NCBI GenBank assembly: GCA_963592185.1
Contig: CAVAVT010000028.1
Location: 1-21,552 of the forward strand
DNA length: 21,552 bases
Direction: 5' to 3'
Origin: CAVAVT01 sp963592185
GTDB taxonomy: Bacteria > Bacillota > Negativicutes > Selenomonadales > Selenomonadaceae
Positions 1 through 8,830 of this stretch are shown here, in pieces. The notes under the pieces were generated by a model, which searched no databases, was not told the origin of the DNA, and saw only the letters and a program-made list of their open reading frames with translations. The position numbers were made by a program, and so were the translations under genes. Numbering within the stretch: the first letter of the stretch is position 1; every line of letters starts with the position of its first letter.

Positions 1-1754
1 AGGTTCATGCCGTCAAGGCCAGCCATTTCCTCCACAGAGGCTTCTTTGATTTTCTGCAGATTGCCAAAGTGGTCCCAAAGTATTTTTCTGCGCTTTGGTC
101 CAATCCCTTCAATGTGGTCCAGAACAGATACCAGATTTCTCTTGCCACGGAGCTTTCTATGGTAGGTTATTGCAAACCTATGGGCCTCGTCACGGATTCT
201 CTCTATGAGATACAGTGCCTGGCTCTGCCTTGGAAGCTCCACTGGCTCCGAACTTCCCTCCACGAAGATAAGCTCAAACTGCTTTGCAAGACCTACAACT
301 GGAACATCCATATGTCCAGCCCCTCTTATGATTTTCAGTGCCGAGGACAGCTGTCCCTTGCCACCGTCAATAACTATGAGATCTGGGAGTTCAGCCTTCG
401 GATCCCCATAACGCCTTGTAGTAACCTCACGCATGGAAAGGAAATCATCCGGCTTTCCTTCGGCACTTCGTATCTTAAAGCGTCTATAGTCGGATTTCTT
501 TGGCATTCCATCCTCGAAAACAACCATGGAAGCCACAGTTTCGGAGCCTTGCATGTGGGAAATATCAAAGCACTCCATGCGTCTGGGTGGATTTTTGAGG
601 CCTAGATAATGTCTAAGCTCCTCCACAGCACCAATGGTCTGCGCCTCAGTGCGCTTCAGTCTCTCGGATTCATCCGCAAGATATTTTTCCGCATTGCCTT
701 CAGCCATGCTTATAACATCACGCTTGATTCCTCTCTGCGGACATACCACAGACACCTTGTGTCCTTTCATGCCAGTGAGCCATTCCTCCAGAACCTCAGT
801 CTCCTGCACCTGGCAGGGAATCCATACTTCCTTTGGAACAAATGCAGCCTGGCTGTAATACTGCTTCAAAAATGCACTCAAAACCTCCGAGTCCGTTTCA
901 TCCCCGGTATTGGTAAGGAGAAAATGCTCCCTGCCAACCATTTTTCCGCTTCTGATAAAAAATACCTGAACGCAGACCCCGGCCTCGGACCTTGCCATAC
1001 CGATGGCATCCTGATCCCCGGTGCCCATAATAATGCGCTGGCGCTCTCCGGTCTTTTTTACAGCCTTCAGCTGGTCCCGAAGTCTGGCAGCCAGCTCAAA
1101 ATTCAGCTCCTCTGCAGCAGCCAGCATCCTCTTTTCAATCTCTGCCTCCACAGCCTCGGTTCTGCCCTCCATAAAAAGACATACCTCGTGAATCATTGCA
1201 TCATACTGCTCCTTTGGAACAATACCTGCGCAGGGAGCCAGACACCGCTTGATATGATACTCAAGACAGGGTCTGTCGGTATCCATTCGTCTGCAGGAGC
1301 GCAGAGGAAAAAGTTTTCTCAAAAGCTTCAAGCTCTCGTGAAGTGCTCCAACATCTGTAAAGGGTCCAAAATATTTTGCCCCGTCACGAATTACCCGGCG
1401 TGTAATGTACACCCTTGGATACTCCTCCTGCAAAGTCACCTTCAAGTAGGGATAGGTCTTGTCATCCTTAAGACTGATATTGTATTTTGGACGGTGCTTC
1501 TTTATAAGATTGCACTCCAAAATCAATGCTTCTACTTCTGAGCCGGTAAGAATTGTTTCAAAGTCAGCAATCTTTGCCACCATTGCCTTTACTTTGGCGG
1601 AATGGTTTTTATTGCTTTGGAAATACTGCCTTACACGGTTTTTCAGAACCACAGCTTTTCCCACATATATTATTTTCCCCTGAGCGTCCTTCATTATATA
1701 GACCCCGGGATTATTTGGAAGCAGCTTCAGCTTTTCCTCAACAATTTCTGTCAT
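1..1754 (-). CDS. uvrC: UvrABC system protein C (excinuclease subunit C), 3' end cut by window edge
   Basis: UvrC makes both incisions around a DNA lesion after UvrA and UvrB have located it. Translating the minus strand from ATG 1754 gives 584 residues with no stop. The GIY-YIG nuclease domain is at the N-terminus (GVY 17-19, YVG 30-32). A UVR motif that contacts UvrB follows (EAEIEKRMLAAAEELNFELA). The RNase H-like second nuclease region contains ECFDISHMQGS and DLIVIDGGKGQLSSA, and the helix-hairpin-helix region contains LDHIEGIGPKRRKIL. The frame reaches the edge at LDGMN, so only about 15-35 C-terminal residues should be missing by comparison with the usual ~600-620 length. The gene starts 36 nt after the uvrA stop. 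A GGAGG at 1767-1771 lies 12 nt upstream of the ATG, a somewhat long spacing, but no better start is visible. It is the third gene of a uvrB-uvrA-uvrC operon. Confidence 0.96.
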   Translation of the reverse strand, partial: MTEIVEEKLKLLPNNPGVYIMKDAQGKIIYVGKAVVLKNRVRQYFQSNKNHSAKVKAMVAKIADFETILTGSEVEALILECNLIKKHRPKYNISLKDDKTYPYLKVTLQEEYPRVYITRRVIRDGAKYFGPFTDVGALHESLKLLRKLFPLRSCRRMDTDRPCLEYHIKRCLAPCAGIVPKEQYDAMIHEVCLFMEGRTEAVEAEIEKRMLAAAEELNFELAARLRDQLKAVKKTGERQRIIMGTGDQDAIGMARSEAGVCVQVFFIRSGKMVGREHFLLTNTGDETDSEVLSAFLKQYYSQAAFVPKEVWIPCQVQETEVLEEWLTGMKGHKVSVVCPQRGIKRDVISMAEGNAEKYLADESERLKRTEAQTIGAVEELRHYLGLKNPPRRMECFDISHMQGSETVASMVVFEDGMPKKSDYRRFKIRSAEGKPDDFLSMREVTTRRYGDPKAELPDLIVIDGGKGQLSSALKIIRGAGHMDVPVVGLAKQFELIFVEGSSEPVELPRQSQALYLIERIRDEAHRFAITYHRKLRGKRNLVSVLDHIEGIGPKRRKILWDHFGNLQKIKEASVEEMAGLDGMN

Positions 1755-1790
1755 GTTAAAATCAATCCTCCGCAATGGTGCCGGAAAAAT

Positions 1791-4622
1791 TTATTTTCCC
1801 AGCTGTTCATCCAGCAATGGCTTCAGGAATTTTCCTGTATAGGATTTTTTCACCTTCACAATTTCCTCCGGTGTTCCTGCAGCCACAATGGTTCCGCCCC
1901 CGGAGCCACCTTCAGGCCCCAAGTCTATCAGATAATCTGCGGTCTTTATCACGTCAAGATTATGCTCGATAACCACAACGGTATCTCCACCATCCACAAG
2001 CCGCTGAAGGATATCCATCAGCTTGTGTATATCGGCGGAATGAAGTCCCGTTGTAGGCTCGTCCATGATATAGAGAGTTTTTCCAGTGGAACGCTTGCTA
2101 AGCTCCGCCGCCAGCTTTACACGCTGTGCCTCGCCGCCGGACAGGGTTGTTGCTGGCTGTCCCAGCCTTATATATCCAAGGCCCACATCTTCAATTATGG
2201 ACAGCCGTCTGTGAATCCATGGAACATTTTTGAAAAATTCCACAGCCTCGCTAATGGTCATGTTCAAAACATCTGAAATGGATTTTCCTTTGTAACGGAC
2301 TTCAAGGGTTTCCCTGTTGTACCGTTCTCCCTTGCACACTTCACAGGGAACATATACGTCCGGGAGGAAATGCATCTCTATTTTCAAAATTCCGTTGCCC
2401 TTGCATGCCTCGCAGCGTCCCCCCTTCATGTTGAAGCTGAAACGCCCAGCCTTGTAGCCTCTCACTTTGGCATCATTTGTCTGGGCAAAAAGTTCCCTTA
2501 TTTTATCAAATACGCCGGTGTAGGTGGCTGGGTTTGACCTTGGGGTACGGCCTATGGGCTGCTGGTCAATATCAATAATCTTGTCAATATTTTCCAGCCC
2601 CTTTATCGCCTTGTGCTTTCCCGGCTTTCCCTTAGCACTGTAAAGCCTTGAGGCAATTCCCTTAAAGAGGATTTCATTTACAAGTGTACTCTTTCCAGAA
2701 CCGGACACGCCGGTGACAACAGTCAGCAGACCCAGTGGGAATTTTACATTGATTTTCTTTAAATTATTTTCCTCCGCCCCAATAATCTCTATGAAATTGC
2801 CATTTCCAGTGCGGCGTGTTTCTGGCACTGGAATAAATTTTCTCCGGGAGAGATACTGTCCCGTAATGGAATCAGGATTTTTCTTTATCTCCTCAGCGGT
2901 TCCCTGTGCCACAACATTTCCGCCGTTCTCCCCGGCTCCCGGACCGATATCCACAATATGGTCCGCCGCATACATGGTGTCCTCGTCATGCTCCACCACA
3001 ATAAGGGTATTCCCTAGGTCACGAAGCCCCTTAAGAGCCTCCAACAGCCGGTTATTGTCCCTTTGGTGAAGCCCGATGCTTGGCTCATCAAGTATGTAGA
3101 GAACTCCGGTAAGTCCAGAACCTATCTGTGTGGCAAGACGTATACGCTGGGCTTCGCCGCCGGACAGAGTTCCTGCAGCACGGGAAAGAGTCAGATAATC
3201 CAAGCCCACATTCAGCAGGAAATTAAGTCTTGCATGGATTTCCTTTAAAATCTGTGCGGAGATTTTCTTTTCCCTTTCGTTAAGTTCCAGATTCTTGAAA
3301 AAATCCACACATTCGCCAATGGTCATATTGGTAACCTGATATATGTTTTTGCCGCCAATTGTCACCGCCAATGTTTCCGGCTTCAGCCTTGCACCATGGC
3401 ATTCGCTGCAGGTGATATGTGTCATGTAGTTTTCATAGGATTCCCTCATCTCGTCAGAATCCGTTTCCTGATATCTTCTGGAAAGCAGAGCCATAACACC
3501 TTCAAATGGCACATTATATTCCTTGTACTCACCAAACATATTGGTGTAGTGGAAGGTAAATTTTTCCTCCCCGGAGCCGTAAAGCATTTTGTTCTGGGTA
3601 TCCTTGTCTATTTCATTCCAAGGCGTGTCCAAAGTATACCCGGCAGAAGTCAGCAGAGAATCCAGCACACACATGGAATAGGATTTTTTATTGGTGGACA
3701 GGGGGGCAAAAAGTCCGCCGCTGACTGAAAGCTCCGGATTGGGCATTACCATTTCCACATCAAATTCCATGTGGCTCCCCAGACCGTCACAGGAAGGACA
3801 CGCTCCATAGGGACTGTTGAAGGAAAACATTCTGGGGGTGATTTCCGGCAGACTGATACCGCAGTTCACACAGGCAAAATTTTCGCTGAACATGAGAAGC
3901 TCTCCGTCCACAATCTGTACGTAGGCAACGCCTTCCCCAAGTTTCAGCGCTGTTTCCATGGAGTCCGCAAGGCGCTGTTCTATACCTTCACGGACCACAA
4001 GTCTGTCCACCACAACCTCAATGGTATGCTTTTTGTTTTTATCAAGCTTTATATCATCGTTGACATCGTATATTTCCCCGTCAACACGGATGCGCACATA
4101 ACCCTCACGGCGTATCTGCTCAAATACCTTTTTGTGTTCGCCCTTTCTTCCACGGATTACCTGTGCCATTATTAAAAGCTTGGTCCGCTCCGGCAATTCC
4201 AGTATCCTGTCAAGCATCTGGTCAATGCTCTGCTGAGTAATGGGCCGTCCGCACTTTGGACAGTGGGGTGTACCGGCTCTTGCAAATAAGAGTCTCAGGT
4301 AATCATAAATTTCGGTTACTGTACCTACAGTGGACCTGGGATTTCGGCTGGTGGTTTTCTGGTCGATTGAAATTGCCGGAGAAAGACCGTCAATATAGTC
4401 CACGTCCGGCTTGTCCATCTGTCCCAAAAACTGTCTTGCATATGACGACAAAGATTCCACATAGCGTCTCTGTCCTTCAGCAAAAATTGTATCAAAGGCA
4501 AGGGAGGATTTTCCTGAGCCGGAAAGTCCTGTAATTACCACTAATTTATTTCTTGGAATCTCTATATCAATATTTTTTAAATTGTGCTCTCTGGCACCCT
4601 TTATCCTAATGCTATCCTTCAT
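1791..4622 (-). CDS. uvrA: UvrABC system protein A (excinuclease ATPase subunit)
   Basis: UvrA is the damage-sensing ATPase of nucleotide excision repair. It works as a dimer and loads UvrB at lesions. The 943-residue protein is full length and has both ABC modules. Module 1 has Walker A GLSGSGKSS (32-40), signature LSGGEAQR (486-493) and Walker B LYILDEPSIGLH. Module 2 has Walker A GVSGSGKST (638-646), signature LSGGEAQR (827-834) and YIMDEPTTGLH. The two zinc fingers are present: C251, C254, C275, C278, and C737, C740, C760, C763. The start is ATG 4622, with AGGAG at 4629-4633 six nt upstream. It begins 18 nt after the uvrB stop, so the two are almost certainly cotranscribed. No missing residues or disruptions were seen. 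Confidence 0.98.
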   Translation of the reverse strand: MKDSIRIKGAREHNLKNIDIEIPRNKLVVITGLSGSGKSSLAFDTIFAEGQRRYVESLSSYARQFLGQMDKPDVDYIDGLSPAISIDQKTTSRNPRSTVGTVTEIYDYLRLLFARAGTPHCPKCGRPITQQSIDQMLDRILELPERTKLLIMAQVIRGRKGEHKKVFEQIRREGYVRIRVDGEIYDVNDDIKLDKNKKHTIEVVVDRLVVREGIEQRLADSMETALKLGEGVAYVQIVDGELLMFSENFACVNCGISLPEITPRMFSFNSPYGACPSCDGLGSHMEFDVEMVMPNPELSVSGGLFAPLSTNKKSYSMCVLDSLLTSAGYTLDTPWNEIDKDTQNKMLYGSGEEKFTFHYTNMFGEYKEYNVPFEGVMALLSRRYQETDSDEMRESYENYMTHITCSECHGARLKPETLAVTIGGKNIYQVTNMTIGECVDFFKNLELNEREKKISAQILKEIHARLNFLLNVGLDYLTLSRAAGTLSGGEAQRIRLATQIGSGLTGVLYILDEPSIGLHQRDNNRLLEALKGLRDLGNTLIVVEHDEDTMYAADHIVDIGPGAGENGGNVVAQGTAEEIKKNPDSITGQYLSRRKFIPVPETRRTGNGNFIEIIGAEENNLKKINVKFPLGLLTVVTGVSGSGKSTLVNEILFKGIASRLYSAKGKPGKHKAIKGLENIDKIIDIDQQPIGRTPRSNPATYTGVFDKIRELFAQTNDAKVRGYKAGRFSFNMKGGRCEACKGNGILKIEMHFLPDVYVPCEVCKGERYNRETLEVRYKGKSISDVLNMTISEAVEFFKNVPWIHRRLSIIEDVGLGYIRLGQPATTLSGGEAQRVKLAAELSKRSTGKTLYIMDEPTTGLHSADIHKLMDILQRLVDGGDTVVVIEHNLDVIKTADYLIDLGPEGGSGGGTIVAAGTPEEIVKVKKSYTGKFLKPLLDEQLGK

Positions 4623-4640
4623 TACTGTCTCCTAAAAAAA

Positions 4641-6683
4641 CTATTTCCCTTTGGAGGGCTTTCCTCCGTTGGAACCCTCCAACTCAAATATCATATCCCT
4701 AAGTTCTGCAGCCCGTTCAAATTCCAAGGCTCTGGAGGCGGTCTGCATTTCATGTTTCAGGGATTTTATCAGGGATTCCCTTTCCTTCTTTGTAAGCTTT
4801 TTCTTTGTTCCCTTTGTATCATATGAAGCTGGGGTTTCTGCCACCAATGTGGTTTCTATAAGCTCCTTCACCGGCTTTACAACGGTCTTTGGAATGATTC
4901 CATGCTCCTGATTGTAGGCAATCTGAACCGCACGCCTGTTGTCGGTTTCCTCTATTGCCCTCTTCATGGAATCAGTTTTCCTGTCCGCATACATTATTAC
5001 CCTGCCGTTGGCATTTCTCGCCGCACGGCCTATGGTCTGTATCAGGGATGTGTCAGATCTGAGGAAGCCCTCCTTGTCCGCATCGAGAATTGCCACAAGG
5101 GAAACCTCAGGCATATCCAGTCCTTCACGAAGAAGATTTATTCCCACCAATACGTCAAATTTTCCTGCCCGGAGGTCACGGATTATTTCGGCTCGCTCGA
5201 TGGTTGCAATATCTGAATGGAGATATCTTACCCTTATGTTCATTTCCTTGAGATAGTCCGTAAGGTTCTCTGCCATTTTCTTGGTGAGGGTTGTGACCAG
5301 CACTCGTTCGTCCTTGGCTGTGCGAAGCTTTATTTCCCCAAGCAGGTCGTCCATCTGTCCAGCCAGTGGGCGGATTTCTATCTCAGGATCCAAAAGCCCC
5401 GTGGGGCGGATAATCTGCCGTGCAACCTGCTGAGCCTTGCCAAGCTCATATTTTGCCGGAGTTGCTGAAATGTAGACTATCTGATTGATTCTTTTTTCAA
5501 ACTCCTCAAAGGTCAGTGGCCTGTTATCGTATGCTGAGGGAAGTCTGAAGCCATTTGCCACCAGAGAATCCTTTCTGGACCGGTCCCCGGCGTACATGGC
5601 ACGGAGCTGTGGCAGGGTAACATGGGACTCATCCATTACAATGAGAAAATCCTCTGGGAAATAATCCAGCAGTGTATATGGAGCATCCCCCTGCTTTCTG
5701 TGGGTAAGATGTCTGGAATAATTTTCTATTCCGGAGCAGTATCCCATTTCCTGCATCATTTCCAAATCGTACCTGGTGCGCTGTTCTATGCGCTGTGCCT
5801 CAATAAGCTTGTTATTATCCTTGAAAAAGCGAATCTGTTCCTCAAGCTCCTGCTCAATGGACTCCCGGGCAATTTCCATATCCTCCTGTGAGGTTACATA
5901 ATGGGATGCCGGAAATACCATGGAATGGGTTCTTTCTCCGTAAATCTCACCTGTAAGCACGTCAAATTCCAGGATTCGATCCACTTCATCCCCAAAAAGT
6001 TCAATGCGCACAGCCCTGTTGTTGTATCCTGCCGGGAAAACCTCCACCACGTCTCCACGTACACGGAAACGGCCTCGCTCAAAAGCTATGTCATTGCGCT
6101 CATACTGCATTGTCACAAGCTTGCGGAGGATATCCTCTCTCTCTATTTCCTGCCCCTTGTGCAGGGAAAGCACCATTTCATGATAGCTTTCCGGAGAACC
6201 CAGACCATAGATACAGGACACACTTGCCACAATAATAACGTCTCTGCGCTCAAACAGAGAACAAGTAGCCGAATGCCTCAGCTCATCGATTTCATCATTG
6301 ATTGAAGCATCTTTTTCTATGTAGGTATCCGTTGAAGCTATATATGCCTCCGGCTGATAAAAATCGTAGTAGCTGACAAAGTATCCCACGTAGTTTTCCG
6401 GGAAAAATGTCTTGAACTCGCTGGCAAGCTGTGCCGCCAAGGTCTTATTATGGGCGATTACCAGCGTGGGCTTCTGCACTTTTTCTATAAGCTTTGCCAC
6501 AGTAAAGGTCTTGCCTGTTCCAGTGGCGCCAAGCAGTACCTGTGCCTCCATGCCGTGTTTTATGCCCTCAGCCAGATCCTCTATGGCCTTTGGCTGATCT
6601 CCCATAGGCTCAAAGGGAGCCACAACCTTAAAGGGAGTTTCCTTATCAAATTGCATGGTGTTGAGCTTTGGAACCATAACCAT
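4641..6683 (-). CDS. uvrB: UvrABC system protein B (excinuclease helicase-like subunit)
   Basis: UvrB is loaded onto damaged DNA by UvrA, verifies the lesion and recruits UvrC. The 680-residue product has Walker A GATGTGKT (52-59), the beta-hairpin used for strand separation (YYDFYQPEAY, 105-114), the DESH box (IVMDESHVTLPQ), helicase motifs near VLVTTLTKKMAENL and QTIGRAARN, and a C-terminal UVR motif for UvrC contact. An in-frame TTG at 6689 lies only 2 nt from the AGAGG ribosome site (6692-6696). ATG 6683 lies 8 nt away, so I chose 6683; ATG 6677 is a less well spaced alternative. It is the first gene of the uvrB-uvrA-uvrC operon and follows a TATAAT promoter. It may be SOS-controlled, as uvrBA is in many bacteria, but the operator is only half convincing here. 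Confidence 0.97.
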   Translation of the reverse strand: MVMVPKLNTMQFDKETPFKVVAPFEPMGDQPKAIEDLAEGIKHGMEAQVLLGATGTGKTFTVAKLIEKVQKPTLVIAHNKTLAAQLASEFKTFFPENYVGYFVSYYDFYQPEAYIASTDTYIEKDASINDEIDELRHSATCSLFERRDVIIVASVSCIYGLGSPESYHEMVLSLHKGQEIEREDILRKLVTMQYERNDIAFERGRFRVRGDVVEVFPAGYNNRAVRIELFGDEVDRILEFDVLTGEIYGERTHSMVFPASHYVTSQEDMEIARESIEQELEEQIRFFKDNNKLIEAQRIEQRTRYDLEMMQEMGYCSGIENYSRHLTHRKQGDAPYTLLDYFPEDFLIVMDESHVTLPQLRAMYAGDRSRKDSLVANGFRLPSAYDNRPLTFEEFEKRINQIVYISATPAKYELGKAQQVARQIIRPTGLLDPEIEIRPLAGQMDDLLGEIKLRTAKDERVLVTTLTKKMAENLTDYLKEMNIRVRYLHSDIATIERAEIIRDLRAGKFDVLVGINLLREGLDMPEVSLVAILDADKEGFLRSDTSLIQTIGRAARNANGRVIMYADRKTDSMKRAIEETDNRRAVQIAYNQEHGIIPKTVVKPVKELIETTLVAETPASYDTKGTKKKLTKKERESLIKSLKHEMQTASRALEFERAAELRDMIFELEGSNGGKPSKGK

Positions 6684-6702
6684 TGGCAAAACCTCTTTTC
6701 AT

Positions 6703-6751
6703 CGAACATACTGTCTGTTTTAATTATACAACAGGCGGACAGAGTTTTCTA
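6703..6751 (-). promoter_or_regulatory. uvrB promoter with possible SOS-type operator
   Basis: On the minus strand a perfect -10 TATAAT (6723-6728) is preceded, after 17 nt, by TAGAAA (6746-6751), a 4/6 match to TTGACA. Transcription would start near 6716. A CTGTT-N10-AACAG dyad (6715-6734) surrounds the -10. Just downstream, the plus strand carries CGAACATAC (6703-6711), an intact left half of the Bacillota LexA consensus CGAACRNRYGTTYC, but the right half is degenerate. The promoter is well supported; the operator is inference. Confidence 0.65.
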
Positions 6752-6753
6752 TA

Positions 6754-6782
6754 GAAAAAGGAACAGCGCCTTCCGCTGCTCC
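6754..6782 (-). terminator. Rho-independent terminator after the queF-comEA-exported protein unit
   Basis: The minus strand has arms GGAGCAGCG (6774-6782) and CGCTGTTCC (6760-6768), 9 bp with one G-T wobble, and a 5-nt loop. A TTTTT tract (6755-6759) follows. It begins about 10 nt past the stop of the upstream exported-protein gene and sits before the uvrB promoter, separating the two units. The opposite strand lacks a T-run after the stem. Confidence 0.85.
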
Positions 6783-6792
6783 CTCAGTATAT

Positions 6793-7455
6793 CTATTCAT
6801 TTTCAATGTCCGCTTGAACCTTCGGATGAGTCTGATTGCCCTTTTGCGCCCTGATGACAATAACATATTGCTTCCGTCCGCCCACATTGGTGAACCTGCT
6901 GCATATAAAGGTCCTGTCAGTCTCAGCATCATATATACGGCTTTCACGAGTATTCATAACATCATTGAAGGCCTGTTCCAGCTTGGGAATCTGTTCCTCA
7001 GGAATGCCCAGAACCTTAAAAGTAGTCATGAACTTGCCCTTTAAAGGATCCAGTGAATAATGCTCCGTGGAATACAGCAGTTCAATGGCCATCATGTATC
7101 CAGCCTTATTGCAGCCGAGATATATGCCTTCGTCCCCCTTCTGGCGCATCCACACCTCTTCATAGTCCTCAGTGGAGGCTCCTGGCTCGTAACTGTAGTT
7201 CATATTCACAGCTGAATTAAAAGCCATTAAAAAACCTCCGGCTCCAAGGGTATCGCTAAGCTGTGTTTCAAGCTCTGCCTTCATGCGGATGCGCTGATTC
7301 TCCTGTCTGGCATCCTCAATATCATAGTCTGTCTCGGCTATACCTTCATCGGCAGCGCACAGCCCCGGCGTAGCAAACTGGAAAAAAGCCGCCAAAAATC
7401 CAGCAAACATCACCACTATACACTTTTTTCGTAAAAAAATGGAATTCAGTATCAT
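6793..7455 (-). CDS. Unrecognised exported protein (220 aa)
   Basis: I do not recognise a family. The start ATG 7455 has GGGAG (7463-7467) with a 7-nt spacer and lies 25 nt after the comEA stop, so it is translated as the distal gene of that unit. Residues 1-34 look like a signal peptide: basic KK near residues 10-11, a hydrophobic stretch VVMFAGFLAAFF, and a possible cleavage after GLCA. The mature part is acidic and soluble-looking. It has a short charged helical stretch near residues 45-65, a block with MAFNSAVNMNYSY, and a C-terminal region around RTFICSRFTNVGGRKQYVIVIRAQ that looks like beta strands. No catalytic motif was found. It may act at the cell envelope. Its position after comEA might hint at DNA uptake, but cotranscription alone is weak evidence. 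Confidence 0.8.
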   Translation of the reverse strand: MILNSIFLRKKCIVVMFAGFLAAFFQFATPGLCAADEGIAETDYDIEDARQENQRIRMKAELETQLSDTLGAGGFLMAFNSAVNMNYSYEPGASTEDYEEVWMRQKGDEGIYLGCNKAGYMMAIELLYSTEHYSLDPLKGKFMTTFKVLGIPEEQIPKLEQAFNDVMNTRESRIYDAETDRTFICSRFTNVGGRKQYVIVIRAQKGNQTHPKVQADIENE

Positions 7456-7480
7456 AAAACCGCTCCCGGACCGATGCTGC

Positions 7481-8104
7481 CTAAACCGTCACCCGGTCCT
7501 TCATTTTGGCAAACTTCGCCTCGCCAATGCCCTTGACTTTCTTCAAATCCTCAATGTTTTGAAAGGCCCCGTTTGTTGTCCGATATTCAATAATTCTTTT
7601 TGCCATGGCAGGTCCAACACCGGGAAGAGAGTCCAATGCCTTTTCATCCGCTGTGTTAATGTCAATAAGACCACCGGATGTGCTGCCAGACCCAGCCACC
7701 CCGGCTGAAACTCCGGCTGCAGAAGCTCCGCCCCCAGCAGGAACCATCCCCGGAGGCTTTTTCTCCGGAATCTTAATATGATCCCCATCTTTTACAGGCT
7801 TTGCCAAATTCACAGCATCCATATCCGCATTTGACATAAAGCCCCCACAGGCATCCACCGCATCCTTTATACGGGCATTTTGCCGAAGCTCTGCCAGCCC
7901 CGGACTGCACACCGCCCCAGATACATACACCACAAGAGCATTTTCAGGGACCCCTTTCTTTTCCTGCTCACTGGCAGAAAGTCCTTGGGTTGAAGCACTC
8001 GTAAGCTGCTCCCCTGAATCAGAATTCAGATTATATACCACCGTTCCGAAAGCTGCTGCAACAATCACCAGCAGAAGTACCATTGCCCGCTTAAACATAA
8101 GCAA
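7481..8104 (-). CDS. comEA: ComEA-type competence DNA receptor (SLBB + helix-hairpin-helix)
   Basis: ComEA is the membrane-anchored protein that binds incoming double-stranded DNA during transformation. In order: a single N-terminal transmembrane anchor (about 6-23), a polar linker, an SLBB domain (about 57-115, VVYVSGAVCSPGL through GDHIKIPEK), a Gly/Ala/Ser-rich flexible linker (123-145), and the ComEA helix-hairpin-helix domain (146-207) with DINTADEKALDSLPGVGPAMA and VKGIGEAKF. I chose TTG 8104 because a perfect AGGAGG (8113-8118) lies 8 nt upstream. GTG 8131 has no ribosome site, and ATG 8098 is 14 nt from it. The order queF-comEA-exported protein implies one transcript. ComEC is not in the window, so a functional uptake system cannot be judged from here. 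Confidence 0.92.
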   Translation of the reverse strand: MLMFKRAMVLLLVIVAAAFGTVVYNLNSDSGEQLTSASTQGLSASEQEKKGVPENALVVYVSGAVCSPGLAELRQNARIKDAVDACGGFMSNADMDAVNLAKPVKDGDHIKIPEKKPPGMVPAGGGASAAGVSAGVAGSGSTSGGLIDINTADEKALDSLPGVGPAMAKRIIEYRTTNGAFQNIEDLKKVKGIGEAKFAKMKDRVTV

Positions 8105-8229
8105 AGCTGCCGCCTCCTCTGTTAATTCCACAAAATTTTACTGCACCTTCCAAAATTCTGTATAACACCCTATTCTATTTTCCCGTATGTACTTCCCGGG
8201 ACAGCCTCATCCCCTTTCGTAATGACGAG

Positions 8230-8730
8230 TTAGCGGTTATCTACTTTGTCCATTCCCACCAAGTCGTGCTTGGCAAAGCGATCCCATGCCATCTGCTCAA
8301 ACTTGGTACCCGGCTTGCCATAGTTAGTATATGGATCTATGGAAATTCCGCCCCTAGGAAGGAATTTTCCCCATACCTCAATATATCTCGGATCTAAACG
8401 CTTTATGAGATCCTTCATAATGATATTTACCACATCTTCATGAAAATCTCCATGGTTTCTGAAAGAAAAAAGATACAGCTTCAAGGATTTGCTTTCCACC
8501 ATTTTTATGTTGGGAACATATGAAATGTATATTGTAGCAAAATCCGGCTGTCCGGTAATCGGACAAAGTGTGGTAAACTCCGGGCAGTTGAATTTTACCC
8601 AGTAATCCCTGTCTGGATGTTTATTGTCAAAGCACTGCAGCAGTGAAGGATCATACTCAAATGAATACTTCGTATTGTTGCTTCCCAAAAGGGTGTCATT
8701 TCCTGATATCTCATCTTTTTCTCTTGGCAT
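8230..8730 (-). CDS. queF: NADPH-dependent 7-cyano-7-deazaguanine reductase
   Basis: QueF reduces the nitrile of preQ0 to the amine of preQ1, a step towards queuosine in tRNA. At 166 residues it is the short single-domain (type I, Bacillus-like) form. The catalytic cysteine is C56 in EFTTLCPITGQPDF, with D63 as the acid partner. The QueF motif ESKSLKLYLFSF (79-90) and H97-E98 of DFHEDV form the NADPH/substrate site. ATG 8730 has AAAGGA with an 8-nt spacer. The preceding TRAP operon ends at a terminator, so queF probably starts its own unit. I looked for a preQ1 riboswitch in the 100 nt upstream and saw none. Queuosine partners queC/D/E are not nearby. A 125-bp gap (8105-8229) before comEA holds no gene I can support. 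Confidence 0.96.
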   Translation of the reverse strand: MPREKDEISGNDTLLGSNNTKYSFEYDPSLLQCFDNKHPDRDYWVKFNCPEFTTLCPITGQPDFATIYISYVPNIKMVESKSLKLYLFSFRNHGDFHEDVVNIIMKDLIKRLDPRYIEVWGKFLPRGGISIDPYTNYGKPGTKFEQMAWDRFAKHDLVGMDKVDNR

Positions 8731-8787
8731 CTGTTTATTCCTTTCAAATCTATATCAAAAATTTTATGCAAAACATCTATCTTTAAG

Positions 8788-8814
8788 TTTATAAAAAAAA
8801 GGCAATGTGTTCAA
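8788..8814 (-). promoter_or_regulatory. Possible queF promoter
   Basis: On the minus strand TTGAAC (8809-8814) and TATAAA (8788-8793) are separated by 15 nt, shorter than the ideal 17. It lies between the TRAP operon terminator and queF, where a promoter is expected. The region is AT-rich, so the match may be chance. Confidence 0.35.
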
Positions 8815-8830
8815 TACCCTTTCAAAAAAT

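Noticed and set aside
609..1541. Long open frame on the plus strand (310 codons)
   Set aside because: It is antisense to uvrC, which has convincing family motifs along its whole length. The plus-strand product is low in recognisable domains and has no ribosome site, as expected of a shadow frame.
6745..6758. 14-bp palindrome TTTTCTATAGAAAA as an operator upstream of uvrB
   Set aside because: It overlaps the T-tract of the preceding terminator and the -35 region. Low-complexity A/T arms make it likely to be a by-product of those elements.
8105..8229. Short ORF (11 codons) in the queF-comEA gap
   Set aside because: The ATG directly touches its G-rich upstream sequence with no spacing, the peptide is tiny, and nothing suggests a leader-peptide role.
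8731..8830. preQ1 riboswitch upstream of queF
   Set aside because: queF genes can carry one, but I could not find the conserved pseudoknot core or a C-rich/A-rich pattern of the class I aptamer. The leader looks like a plain AT-rich promoter region.
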